49,206 nucleotides of DNA from Rhizomucor pusillus (Eukaryota; Mucoromycota; Mucoromycetes; Mucorales; Lichtheimiaceae), in NCBI GenBank assembly GCA_900175165.2, contig FWWN02000277.1, positions 1 to 49,206 on the forward strand, written 5' to 3'. The notes beneath the pieces are model-generated. The model was not told where the DNA came from, ran no database searches, and saw only the letters and a program-made list of their open reading frames with translations. Shown piece by piece: positions 34,450-44,481 of this stretch. Both the position numbers and the translations under genes were made by a program. The stretch's first letter is position 1; each line of letters opens with the position of its first letter.

Positions 34450-36690
34450 TTACAATTTAGCATCCTTGGGATACTTTCTCATGGCTTGACGGATACCGAG
34501 ATCAGCCAGGATCTCCTCGCTACCACCTAAAATGGCCTGCAAAGTACCAAACGATTAGCAAATCAATGAATGTAGAATGCTGAGTTAAAAACTTACAGTA
34601 AACTTGTAGGTTCTCTGAAGAGATTCAACAAACTTGCCCATACCAGTCTTGGTAAGAGCGCGTCCACCAAAGATCTGGCAGGCGTCGTCGGAGACATCAT
34701 GGAGCATACGGGTTACCTAGTAGAATGAGTTCGTATCAATAGTACACAAGAAACCAATACATCATCCTGGACTTACTTGGTACTTTAGGAGAGCAATTGG
34801 ACCAGCCAGTTTATCGGATTGTTCGCTGTAATCCATGTGGTTCATTTGGTATGTGATGTGCTCGGCCCAGCTCTGGCAGCTTTCAACAGCGGAAACCTTT
34901 ACATTTTTCAATCAGAATTTTCGTGCCAGATATTTTTCTATTTCTCGAATTACCATGCGTGCGAGCTTGAAACGAATCACAGGCTGATCAATCAGACGTT
35001 TGCCAAAGACTTTACGTTGTGTTGCCCACTTCATGCATTCTGTAACGGCGTATCTTCCAGTGGCACAAGCACCGACGCACATCATCCAACGTTCGTGGTT
35101 GAAGTCTGTAAAAAAGTGGCGCAACAGCGTTAGTGTTCATAATTCTCCTTTGCTTCTTTGCAAAGAGCGCTTACTCTAATGAAAATACACAGAAAGATGA
35201 ACAGAGTTAATCGTTAAAAATGATAACCTATGAACAGACGTTCCCTTTTTCTACTTACAGAACTATAGAAATCATGATAAATATTAGAGGGAATAGTTCA
35301 AGAGCTGCATAATTGTGTCTCATCACTTACAGTACGACGCGGAAACCTTCATTCTCTTTGCCGATTAAGTTGCCAAGAGGTACGAAAACCTGGTGCAAAC
35401 ATTGGTTAAGAACCTGCAAGTACCATCACATAATACAGCGCTTCTTACATTATTGAACTGGACGTAGGCAGTACCGGCGCTGGGAGAGTACGAAGTCTTG
35501 ATAATCTTTGTTTCGACGTTTTCATCACGTTCGATAAGGAGCATAGAGATACCCTTCTCTGTGCGAACAGCAGTAGCAAAGTAGTCAGCAAAGTGGCCGG
35601 TAGTAATCCACTTCTTGACACCGTTGACAAGCCATCCGTTCTCGACGCGGCGGGCAGTTGTCTTGATGTTAGCAACGTCTGAACCGGTGTAAGGTTCAGT
35701 GATAGCCAAAGCCATGCGCTTTCTACCCGAAAGGACTTCAGGTACAATCTAAAAGCATTAACGTGCTTAATAACTTGTGTGTTTGGCAAAGTAAGAGGAG
35801 ATGAAATATTACTTACTCTAGCCTTCAACTCTGGTTTGCCAAAGTTGAGGACAGTTGGAATAGAAATACTCATACCACCCAAGAGACCCGAGTTGAGACC
35901 GGGAGCTCCCCAGCGAGCAATCTCTTGGTGAGTAATAAGTTCGCTAAAAATTTGATTAGAAGAACATATTCGTCGTGATAATACGTAACAGACAACTCAC
36001 TGGAAATAATCGTAATCTTCACCGCGGATGCCGCCGGGCAAAGTGACTCCGTTCAACCAAGGACCAGGACCAATGTTGGCCGCCAAAAGATGGCAAGAGC
36101 CGCATTTTTGAACGAACTCGTCCGGAGGACGCTCGCCAGCTTCGTCGATAGCCTGCGCCTCGGGCTTGAGTTCATCTACAATCTTGCGAAACGCCTTTTG
36201 CCACTTCAAATGCGACTCGCTAAGTTTCCGGATTTGTCAATTGATGTTCTCTCCAGTGAGCAACATTGTTATTTCACTCACTTGTAATAAGGCGACTTGT
36301 AACCCAAAAAGATACCCATTTCAGAGTAGGGGATCTTGGAAAGTTCGCCGGGTTGTGCAATGTGAATTTGCGGCTGCTGACCTTCAATGGTACCGATCTT
36401 GTATCGGTCATATTTCAACAAGACTTCTTGTCTATGCATGCCATAAAAGGCATTTGTGGCATCCTTGCCGGCGTACTCGAGAATAGGGAACGCTCCACCA
36501 GGGTGCAAGTCGATGAATCGACTCATATCATACACTACAAGTTCGCCCTTTCTTGTTAACTTAAACTCACTCACTTGCGTAAATATGCAAAAGGTTGCTC
36601 ACCTGCATTGTCGATTATGATCCACAGATCATTTTCGGAGGCATGGCGACTAACTTCTTCACGAGTAAAGGTCTTGAGTGGGGGGGTCAT
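34450..36690 (-). CDS. Cytochrome b5 / acyl-CoA dehydrogenase fusion
   Basis: Twelve exons on the minus strand: 36690-36603, 36534-36282, 36219-36001, 35943-35817, 35748-35449, 35389-35331, 35262-35259, 35175, 35105-34954, 34896-34777, 34716-34597, 34536-34450, giving 509 aa. An N-terminal cytochrome b5 domain (residues 5-80; heme ligands His40 in DLHPGG and His63) is fused to an FAD-dependent acyl-CoA dehydrogenase: CGSCHLLAANIGPGPW, ITEPYTGSDVANIKTTA (FAD/substrate loop), GFRVVLSNFNHERW and GGSEEILADLGIRQ. The Glu found in medium-chain enzymes before GT near the C-terminus is Gly here (ILGGSEE). Joining exons of 4 nt and 1 nt is what restores LSNFNHERW. Such fusions occur in fungi; the electron route is presumably flavin to heme. 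Confidence 0.88.
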
Positions 36691-37465
36691 TGCGGATCAC
36701 GACTATGGGAAAAGGTTCAGAGAAACGCGTATAAAACATATCTATCGATTTATAGGAACCCAAGGCTTATTGCAGACAACTCCATTAGTAAATTGATTTC
36801 CCATGCGGTTAAAGTTTTTCCAGGCCCAAATTAATGTTTGTCATGCAGAGAAAACACTGTGGATAAGTATATGATAAAAGGCGCCTTTATATATGAAATC
36901 AAGTGCCTGGATGTCAATCATATCATAAACAGTGCAGAGACACTTGATTGCAAATACTTGTTTTGGTGAAAAGCAATATACTGCGATGGTAAGCAAGTAG
37001 CAGAATGGAGGCAAATATGGAGTGATCTTTTTCTCAGCTATCCGCTGTAATCTTGTATCACAGTTGCTTTTTCAGCGAGTACCTGAGCAAAAGCGTGATC
37101 TATCCCTTTTGCTGCTTTGCAGCAGGCGCAAATAGCATCATGGAAATGTCTCACGTTAAGAAAGTATCACCAGTTATCTAATAAGCTACTGTAGCTTGTT
37201 GACTATGCTTTCATCAACAGTGTACGATCGCAGGCAAGCGACTATGCTCGTTTTCCACAAGATTGCATAGGAATGATGGGGTCCTATTAACTCAACCCCA
37301 AGCAAAAATCCATTTCATGAGGGTCGGAAAAATGATCAAGAGCGGAGACAGAACGCGCCCAAACGCGCGTGAGCGCGTCCGCACGGAGCCAGTTTCTTCT
37401 TCTCAACCTCAGTTCGTGTTTCCCAATCGATCCCATTATTATTGTTTGAAAATCAAAGGAACACA
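36691..37465. other. Divergent spacer, ACAD fusion / WD40 gene
   Basis: No gene recognised. A 775-bp promoter region with several short AT-rich patches. GC-rich clusters (ACGCGCCC, ACGCGCGTGAGCGCG) lie at 37340-37385, about 80-120 bp before the WD40 start. Confidence 0.45.
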
Positions 37466-39655
37466 ATGTCTGATTCCAAAGAGCCCATCGTCGTCAAAGA
37501 GGAAGAAGATCTGACAGAAATGGATAACGTCGATACCGACGATCTGTTGGAAGAAGCTGAAGCTACATTGAAACCATTGAAGCAGACGCGCAAAACAAGA
37601 CGCACACGAATGAAAAAGACGAAGGGTACAGAGGATATGGACGTTGACCCCGTGGGTGACAACAGCGGTTCAGACGCTCCCAAAACTACACGCAGCAGAC
37701 GCAAGGCGAGTAGTGCCACCACAGCAACTAGCAAACGCACGAAAGCAAATGGCAAATCTTCATCGACGCAGCCAGACAAGGGTAAAAAGGTGAGAAAATC
37801 GCGATCACGACCGTGTGTATAATGGACGCGAAAGCTGATCTTGTCTATTTACATTGCAGCCTGCAAAGCCTGTGTATGATCCCATGGAAGTGAAAGCCTT
37901 GGCAGATCAGTATCCAGACTCCTTTTGGAGGTTCCACGCTGACAGTGGATACGATATGATTGATACGATCAACGAACAGAATCCATTGGAGCCAGTGCAG
38001 TGCAATATCAGCGATCAAGGTAAAGTTTTTACAAATTTGCTGTCTGCAACATTGTTAACTTACTTTTACATAGCACCTATCACAAGCATGAACCTGTCAC
38101 CCGACGGAGCATTGCTAGCCACATTCTCCAACATTGGCGCGGCGAAGATTTGGGACATCCAAGATGATTTTAAGCTTGTGCGGAAATTGAGGGATAATGA
38201 GGAGACACAAATTGACGAGTTCTATTGCGGTCAGTTTGTAACTGAAAACCAAGAATTACTGGTCGTGGGTGGCAAGCTTAAAGATCGACATCGATGGTCT
38301 GCTCAGGACGAAGATAACCACATTCTTCCATGCCCTATAAAGGTAAGTTGCGCAGAAGTTCGATGCGTATATGTAAAAGCACAAAGAAAATAACCTGTAT
38401 TTACTTGTATTAAAAATGGCAGATATTCGATATTGAGAGTGGCAAAGTTGTAAGCAGGCTGGAGGGCCACGCTGAAGAGATTTTATGTATCAAGGCACTT
38501 ACATTTAAAGACGAAAACTATCTCATATCAACAAGTCAAGATGGTTATATCTTCAAATGGCACATGTCTTCTGATTGGAAGTGAGTAAATCTTTTCTCTG
38601 GCGACATTAGATATCGAGACACAGATTTAAATAACAAAAAATGCGAATTGCTGTTTGTTTTTGATATAGGACATTGATTGAATCAAGTAAAATGGAGGAT
38701 GGCGTAACATGCATGGCTTTCACCGTATCTTTCTTGCCGAATACTGGCAACAAATACTTCCTTGCAGCTTGCGACGAACATATCCGATTATTTGATTTCG
38801 AGAGCGGACAGATGCTGCAAACGTTTGAGGACATGTATTCATCATACTGCGACTGTGGCAAATTTGTCACATGGCTCGACGAGTTTGCAGACAAGCCTGT
38901 AAAAAAAGAGGAAGAAGAAGAAATTGATATCGACAAAATGGATGAAGATCCTGCAGAGCAGTATGCATGGTTCATTACTCGCGGTGCAGAAATGTGCGAT
39001 GTGGAAGAAGGTGTTTGTAAGTATATTCGTTTGGTCGGATCTAAGCCAGCATGCACTGATGCAGGACGCTTATAGCATCCATACCCAATACCTGTAAACT
39101 ACACAAGTTAATCTATCCAAAAGAGAAAGGCGGCCAGTTCAAATTAGAACAAGTCAAAAAGTACCAGCATGAAGAGTGAGTGCGCTTGGAAGAACTGCCC
39201 ATGGCTGTGGATTGCATACTCATACATGTTAAATTTATAGTTACCATGCTAACTCGTGGTTGGTTAAAATTACATCCAACGGCCGTTACATCCTTGCACC
39301 AACTATATACGGCCAAATCTTCGTCTTCAATATGTCAACAGGACAAGTCACTGCAATCTTAAAAGAACATGAAGGTAGCAAGGACCCACAATGCTTAAAG
39401 GACAGACTATGTGTTGCTTACCACAATCTTTGTTTATAGACATTGAAGTGCGCGATGTCATTTTCCATCCATATCGACCACTTATCTTCTCAAGCGGCGA
39501 TGGTAACTACATTTTTTTCTTTTGTGAACTCTCGCTGCAAATATCTAAATCACACCATTATAGATGGATTCGTCAAGGTATATACTTCAAAAACCAGCGC
39601 GACTGAAGAGCAAGTGGAACAAGATTTAGATGTTGGCATGCCTGGTTCATCATAG
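37466..39655 (+). CDS. WD40-repeat protein with basic N-terminus, probably nuclear
   Basis: Nine exons: 37466-37789, 37860-38019, 38074-38342, 38423-38580, 38670-39016, 39076-39175, 39241-39374, 39440-39502, 39564-39655, giving 548 aa. The first 110 residues are acidic then very basic (RKTRRTRMKKTK, TTRSRRKASS), a probable nuclear signal. A beta-propeller follows: ITSMNLSPDGALLATFS...IWDI, IFDIESGKVVSRLEGHAEEIL...STSQDGYIFKWH, FFLAACDEHIRLFDFE-type repeats, an acidic insert KKEEEEEIDIDKMDEDP, and a last repeat with IFSSGDDGFVKVY. I do not recognise the specific family. It is convergent with the exonuclease gene, 183 bp between stops. Confidence 0.8.
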
Positions 39656-39838
39656 ATTGCATTCACAAGAAAAGAAAGAAAAAGCAATGAAATCGTATCA
39701 TTCCATTGGGCAATATGTACAATGAGGGAAGACGTCGAAGATCACAGAATGGGTATCCTACTGATTGGTAAAGCAAGAGTGGTGGAAAGAGAGGGCAGCA
39801 AAGGGATGTAAAGTGGAAGTGGCAGGAAAGCATGTCAG

Positions 39839-42688
39839 TCACTGCGTAGAGGTAGCAGGACTTCCATCTATTTTGGCTGGATCCCAGTAAAAGTCCTTTT
39901 CCATGCACCCATCAGGTTCAGCACAAGTTTTCTCGTACAAGTGGTGAAGTACCCAGCCTTGCAGGCAGCTGTACTCGACTGCAAGTTCGGGTATCTTGTC
40001 TCTGTCCCAGATTGTACTTGAAAATTTGCGGTTTTCAATGTCGAGAACTTTGCGTTTCGCTCCTTGATACGTTTGCAAATTTGGTGAGTCAGAGCAGTAT
40101 TTGTCCAGCGCATGGCTAAACGTCAGGCCATCAAATGCCGAGAATGCAATAGATAGATCACGCAGCGGGCCAAACTTGAGATCAAGCCTTTCTTCAATAT
40201 CTTGGAGAATGTATCCAAGTCCCCATGTAACGCGAACAATCTCTGGATCTGTAAGCAGTTTTTCGAGCATAGTTCCTCGGATAAACTTTTGGACATCGTA
40301 AACGCCAGCAAAAATAATCGTGTAAGATTCGCTAGTATTTGCCAAGTAAAGTTGCAGCGCTTTGGGTAAAAGCCGTGTGTTGTTTGACCGATCCACGATC
40401 TTTTGGATATGGAAAGTGATTGCGACTTTAATATTGCTGGGTTCTTCCCACATAACATTGCCACCAATATCAAATATCTGCTCGCTTCGTGTGATAAGGT
40501 ACATATGGATTATTTTGCCGTCGTCCAGGTAAAGATCGTCCACCAATGCGTCACTCTCTTTAGTCTCTTCTGCTGCTTTGGCGGTCATTTTCGCCTTGGC
40601 CCACTTTCGCTGCTTGTCAGATGCATCTGATTCCTCAGAAACGTCGTCGCCGTCATCCTCCTCCTCATACTCCGTATTATCGAAATCGCTGTCATATGGG
40701 AGGATGACTCGTGGACCCCTCGACTTGCTCTTGATTTTGGGCACATTTTTCAAAGGCATTATCATTGTATTCGGGCGCACATCCGTCTTGTCCCAATCAT
40801 CTTCCTCTTGATTGCCTTGCGCCCAGTTCATCACTGGTGCCGGCATTGGAGTCGTGTTGAACCGGATGATATCAGACTGCGTATCCCTCTTCGGTTTTTG
40901 GGCACCCTTCTTTCCCATTTCGTCCCAGTCGAGTTTTGTATCTTGTCCCCGGTCCCAAAGCTTTTTAGAAGAATCTACAAAATCCTTCCAGCTTTCCTCG
41001 TCCATTTCTCCATTTTCAGGCGTGCTCCAGGCAAAAGCGCCTTCACTGTGTCTGTATTGAGCTTGCTGAAGGACGCTCGGCGTTGAGATTTGTTCTGTAT
41101 CTGCAGTTTTGGTCGCTGGTTCGTCCGGTATATCCCATCCTTTCTGTACGTTTGGACTGACTTCGAATTCGTCCCAAGTGCCAGGTTGCACATCCTTAAT
41201 TCCATGCTTGTTATGCTTCGAATCTCGGTGGCTGCCATAGATATCCTCTGCAAAGTGAAGTTCACTGTTTCCTGGAGCTTCAGCTTCCTCGAGATCGTCA
41301 TATATGGTTGTCTCTTCTCCTACGATCTTGCGATCGGGTTTGCTAGGAATGATAGATGGACTGGGCTTTGTAGACTCCACAGCAGCAACTTTCGATGATG
41401 ACGATGATGACGGTTGTTCGGATGAGTTTGATGATGGAGGAGATTTTGAACTACTAGCTTCAGGCTGTTCTTCAAGAGTCGACACAAACCGCTCTTCTCT
41501 TTTTTCTTTGATAAAATCTTCTTGGGATCTTCTGATGGCTTCCTGAAGATCCGCCTGAAACCTTGGATCATCGTCTGCGTTTTCAATCGACGTTGAAGAC
41601 GTAGCAAATAGCCGCTTTTTACCGTTTGATTTGCTAGATGATAGAGATGATCCGGAGCTAGGTCCAACGATGCTGAATATCTGTTGATCTCCTGCCGGCT
41701 GCATGTTGTACGCTCTGTTTCGGTACCATTTGTTGAGAGCTTTGTTTGTATATGTCGATATGATCGTCTTTGGCCAGTAATGTCCTTCCAGTGTCCTGTG
41801 TTCCCGCGTTCTCTCGTAAAGAGCAATAAGACTGACGACATCAAACACCGAATAGACAAGTGCTTCCGGCGGAAGAGGATTCTTGAGCCAAACACAGTCA
41901 GGACCCAAATATTGAAATGTGTCTCCTAGCTGTTTCGCTTTCAGAAAGTCTTCCAAGCCGATCCAATCGGAGGCGAATTTTTTCATGGCATTGGCGAGGC
42001 TCAATTGTTCGACAGCGGCAGATTTGATCTTGAACTGCAAATCAAGCACATCTGGTAGCTGAATGCCCCTGAAAGCACCTTCAATAGCCTGAGCGTCTCC
42101 ACCGAAAGCCCAACCGAGAATGATTTTTTCCTTGTCTTGTAGAATCGGCTCGATCCGTTTCTTTGTTTCCTCCATTCCGATTTCTTCGACCAAGATCGCA
42201 TATCCGAGAAATTCGTTTACTGCTATCTGCAGGACCTTTAGCTCCGGGACATGCCTTTTCAGACCGAGGAATTCACAATCCAGTGCAATGTATTTGCTGA
42301 TTTCTAAGACCTCCAGTGCCTCGTCAAGCTGCTCCACAGTTGTCACAAGTTTGCAGGTAATGATATTGCTCTTGCTGACGTGCACAACTGTAGTGTGATC
42401 GTCCTTAATCGTCCAGTTTGCTCGCGGGTCAAATCCGAGATCACTAATCTTTCTCAGTTTTCGGGTGTGGCCGGGCGATTGCTCGTTAGACGGTGGTGCA
42501 AGGTATTTCTTCATCGAAGCAAAATCTCGGCCTTTTCCGATCAATTGTCGCAGAGGCTGCACTGTCGCGTCGACCAATGCATAGTCCTTGCCCTCAAAGA
42601 CCTTGAGCATGTGCAGGGCGGCCTCGCACACTCTAATCACATTTTTCCAGTAATCGTCAACAGCGAGCACTTCCAGAGGTTGCTGCAT
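39839..42688 (-). CDS. DEDDy 3'-5' exonuclease with a degenerate second exonuclease-like domain
   Basis: Intronless, 949 aa from the ATG at 42688. The N-terminal exonuclease domain is complete: Exo I D137-C-E139 (IALDCEFLG), Exo II D198 (WAFGGDAQAI) and Exo III Y279-SVF-D283, the DEDDy pattern of RNase D, WRN and EXD2-type nucleases. A 400-residue low-complexity acidic/Ser-rich linker follows. The C-terminal 200 residues resemble a second copy of the fold (WGLGYILQDIEERLDLKFG, then YSCLQGWVLHHLYE) with the catalytic acids lost. Substrate is unknown. The frame is open upstream to another ATG at 42832, adding 48 Arg-rich residues without any Asp or Glu, like a mitochondrial presequence. It lies head-to-tail behind the Oms1-like gene. 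Confidence 0.85.
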   Translation of the reverse strand: MQQPLEVLAVDDYWKNVIRVCEAALHMLKVFEGKDYALVDATVQPLRQLIGKGRDFASMKKYLAPPSNEQSPGHTRKLRKISDLGFDPRANWTIKDDHTTVVHVSKSNIITCKLVTTVEQLDEALEVLEISKYIALDCEFLGLKRHVPELKVLQIAVNEFLGYAILVEEIGMEETKKRIEPILQDKEKIILGWAFGGDAQAIEGAFRGIQLPDVLDLQFKIKSAAVEQLSLANAMKKFASDWIGLEDFLKAKQLGDTFQYLGPDCVWLKNPLPPEALVYSVFDVVSLIALYERTREHRTLEGHYWPKTIISTYTNKALNKWYRNRAYNMQPAGDQQIFSIVGPSSGSSLSSSKSNGKKRLFATSSTSIENADDDPRFQADLQEAIRRSQEDFIKEKREERFVSTLEEQPEASSSKSPPSSNSSEQPSSSSSSKVAAVESTKPSPSIIPSKPDRKIVGEETTIYDDLEEAEAPGNSELHFAEDIYGSHRDSKHNKHGIKDVQPGTWDEFEVSPNVQKGWDIPDEPATKTADTEQISTPSVLQQAQYRHSEGAFAWSTPENGEMDEESWKDFVDSSKKLWDRGQDTKLDWDEMGKKGAQKPKRDTQSDIIRFNTTPMPAPVMNWAQGNQEEDDWDKTDVRPNTMIMPLKNVPKIKSKSRGPRVILPYDSDFDNTEYEEEDDGDDVSEESDASDKQRKWAKAKMTAKAAEETKESDALVDDLYLDDGKIIHMYLITRSEQIFDIGGNVMWEEPSNIKVAITFHIQKIVDRSNNTRLLPKALQLYLANTSESYTIIFAGVYDVQKFIRGTMLEKLLTDPEIVRVTWGLGYILQDIEERLDLKFGPLRDLSIAFSAFDGLTFSHALDKYCSDSPNLQTYQGAKRKVLDIENRKFSSTIWDRDKIPELAVEYSCLQGWVLHHLYEKTCAEPDGCMEKDFYWDPAKIDGSPATSTQ

Positions 42689-42832
42689 GGTGATAAATGA
42701 GCGAACCACTCGTGGACGTGAATGCGTGCGTGTCGTAACTGGAAAAGCAAAGGAGCACGGAAAGCAGCGATAGGAAGATCGTTTTTTGGTCCCCGCGCAT
42801 GCAAAGCACGAAGAGACAAGAGGAGGTAGCAT

Positions 42833-43802
42833 TTACTTTTCATTGTTTTTCTTTGATATTTTAGGTTTTGCCACGATGTAGCAAGTGGTTCCCAAGTGCC
42901 ATCTATATGCTTTGACAATTTCCAATTTCTCCTTGACCTTTTCTCGTTCGAAAAGTCCCATCAAGTCTCGATTCCACCAGCAACCCCACTGTTTAACATG
43001 TCTATCAACATTGCTATCCAAGATTCTGTTCAACCATTCATAGTGGGACCGTCCGTGCTCGAGCAGCAGAATTCTTGATTCATCTGACACCTTGCATGAT
43101 TCTGCCAACGAAATCAGGGCCTTCTCTGGATCTCCGCATGAGCATAGACCAAAGGTATCCACCACTGTATCGTACCGGCCCACCGGTTGTTCATCTATTT
43201 TGCGCTGCTGGAACGCTGCCTTGAACTGTGATTTGTATCCTTTAAATTTGCTCTCTGCTTCTTCCAACATGGCCTCGTTTTTGTCTGTAAAGGTCATAGA
43301 TGACACCTTGTCCGGTTTGTAGTATTCAAAGTTACGGCCCGTGCCCGTGGATACTTCGAGTACATCGCCCTTGAAAAAAGCTGATGTGTGAGTTTTATTG
43401 ATTATTTCGCTACTGCTGCTGGTGCTGCAGCAACGCACAAACACACACCTTGGCTTGGCCTACAAGCCAGCGACGCATGAGTCCAATACCCATAACAAGT
43501 TCATCCCAGCCAATCTCCTTGTCATATTTCTTTGCGAGTTTCTCCCACACGGGGCTGGTATCAAAGCTTCCAGGCGTTACACGCTGCTCCTCCTTTTCCG
43601 TATTCTCGCCCTTTGAAGTATCGCTTTTACTCTTAAACACGGTCATGCTGACATACACTGCTGTCACGTACAGCAGACCCCCTCCAATCAGGATGGGCAT
43701 GAGTCGAGGAGGCTTTTGTGAATTGCCTGGCGGTGGAGTAGGTGTCATTTTTGCATGCTTCAGAGGCGTTGCTTTCGGGCGGAAACCGGGTCGTTTGCTC
43801 AT
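42833..43802 (-). CDS. OMS1: Oms1-like mitochondrial membrane methyltransferase
   Basis: Two exons on the minus strand: 43802-43449 and 43369-42833, giving 296 aa. A basic, Pro-rich N-terminus is followed by one membrane helix at about residues 34-57 (RLMPILIGGGLLYVTAVYVSM), then a class I SAM-methyltransferase domain with motif I LEVSTGTGRN, FTDKNEAMLEEA, DTVVDTFGLCSCGDPEKAL and HGRSHYEWLNRILD. The order (targeting segment, single helix, methyltransferase) is that of yeast Oms1, an inner-membrane protein. The substrate is not evident from sequence. The stop codon TAA at 42835-42833 directly abuts an ATG that opens the next gene's longer frame. Confidence 0.8.
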
Positions 43803-44481
43803 CGTAAAGAGTTATAAGAGGTGGCTTTTATGCAAGAGGCGTCTTGCGCCAGTTTGGGGGAACGGGTTCAGGTTCCACACTAACGCCAATAAATTGCCGC
43901 AGGAAAAACCACGGCGCAAAAATCTCGTTTCTTAAGGCTTTCGAACCAACCTACTTTGCTTTTAAACATTTGTATTCCAAACGTCTAATAAAGCATTGGT
44001 TTTCCGTGAGGGTTTGGCAGGAAGAACTAAGGGATTTGGAGACACAACAAATACATATTGCAAAGGCTAGTAAAGTCTAAGCGCGAAAGATGATGCAGTA
44101 AAGCTAATTCCAGAGGAAAGAGGAAACATAATATGTTGTGAGATATGGTTATTGCTTTCTCTATCTGCTGATTGCGTAGGTGCATGCGGATAGACATTGA
44201 GAGCCAATGCAGTCGGAATACGCAAATGCAATGTGACATAGGTTACCAAGTGATGGAGTCAAGACAACTCAGGAGGGCTAACGAGACGCATTCGATGCAG
44301 CTTGCAGAAAAAAATAAAATATGTATTCATTTAAAGTTTCTGGAGCTGTCGAGGAGGGGGAAGAAACGTGAAGAAGCCAGACGGAAGTAAGAGCAGCAGC
44401 AGCAGCGGGGAAGGGGGGAGAGGACGAGCTGTGATTCACGTGAACCGCTTCAACTGCTTTAAACGCTCACACTTTTCCCTC
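43803..44481. promoter_or_regulatory. Divergent spacer, Oms1-like / VMP1
   Basis: 679 bp between divergent starts. Contains a short AGC repeat near 44390 and a G-rich patch near 44410. No open frame of interest. Confidence 0.4.

Noticed and set aside
44368..44481. Longer N-terminus for VMP1 from an upstream start
   Set aside because: The upstream part is AGC/G-rich leader read from a non-ATG codon; [10 protein letters not shown] at 44482 is the first ATG with a plausible protein.
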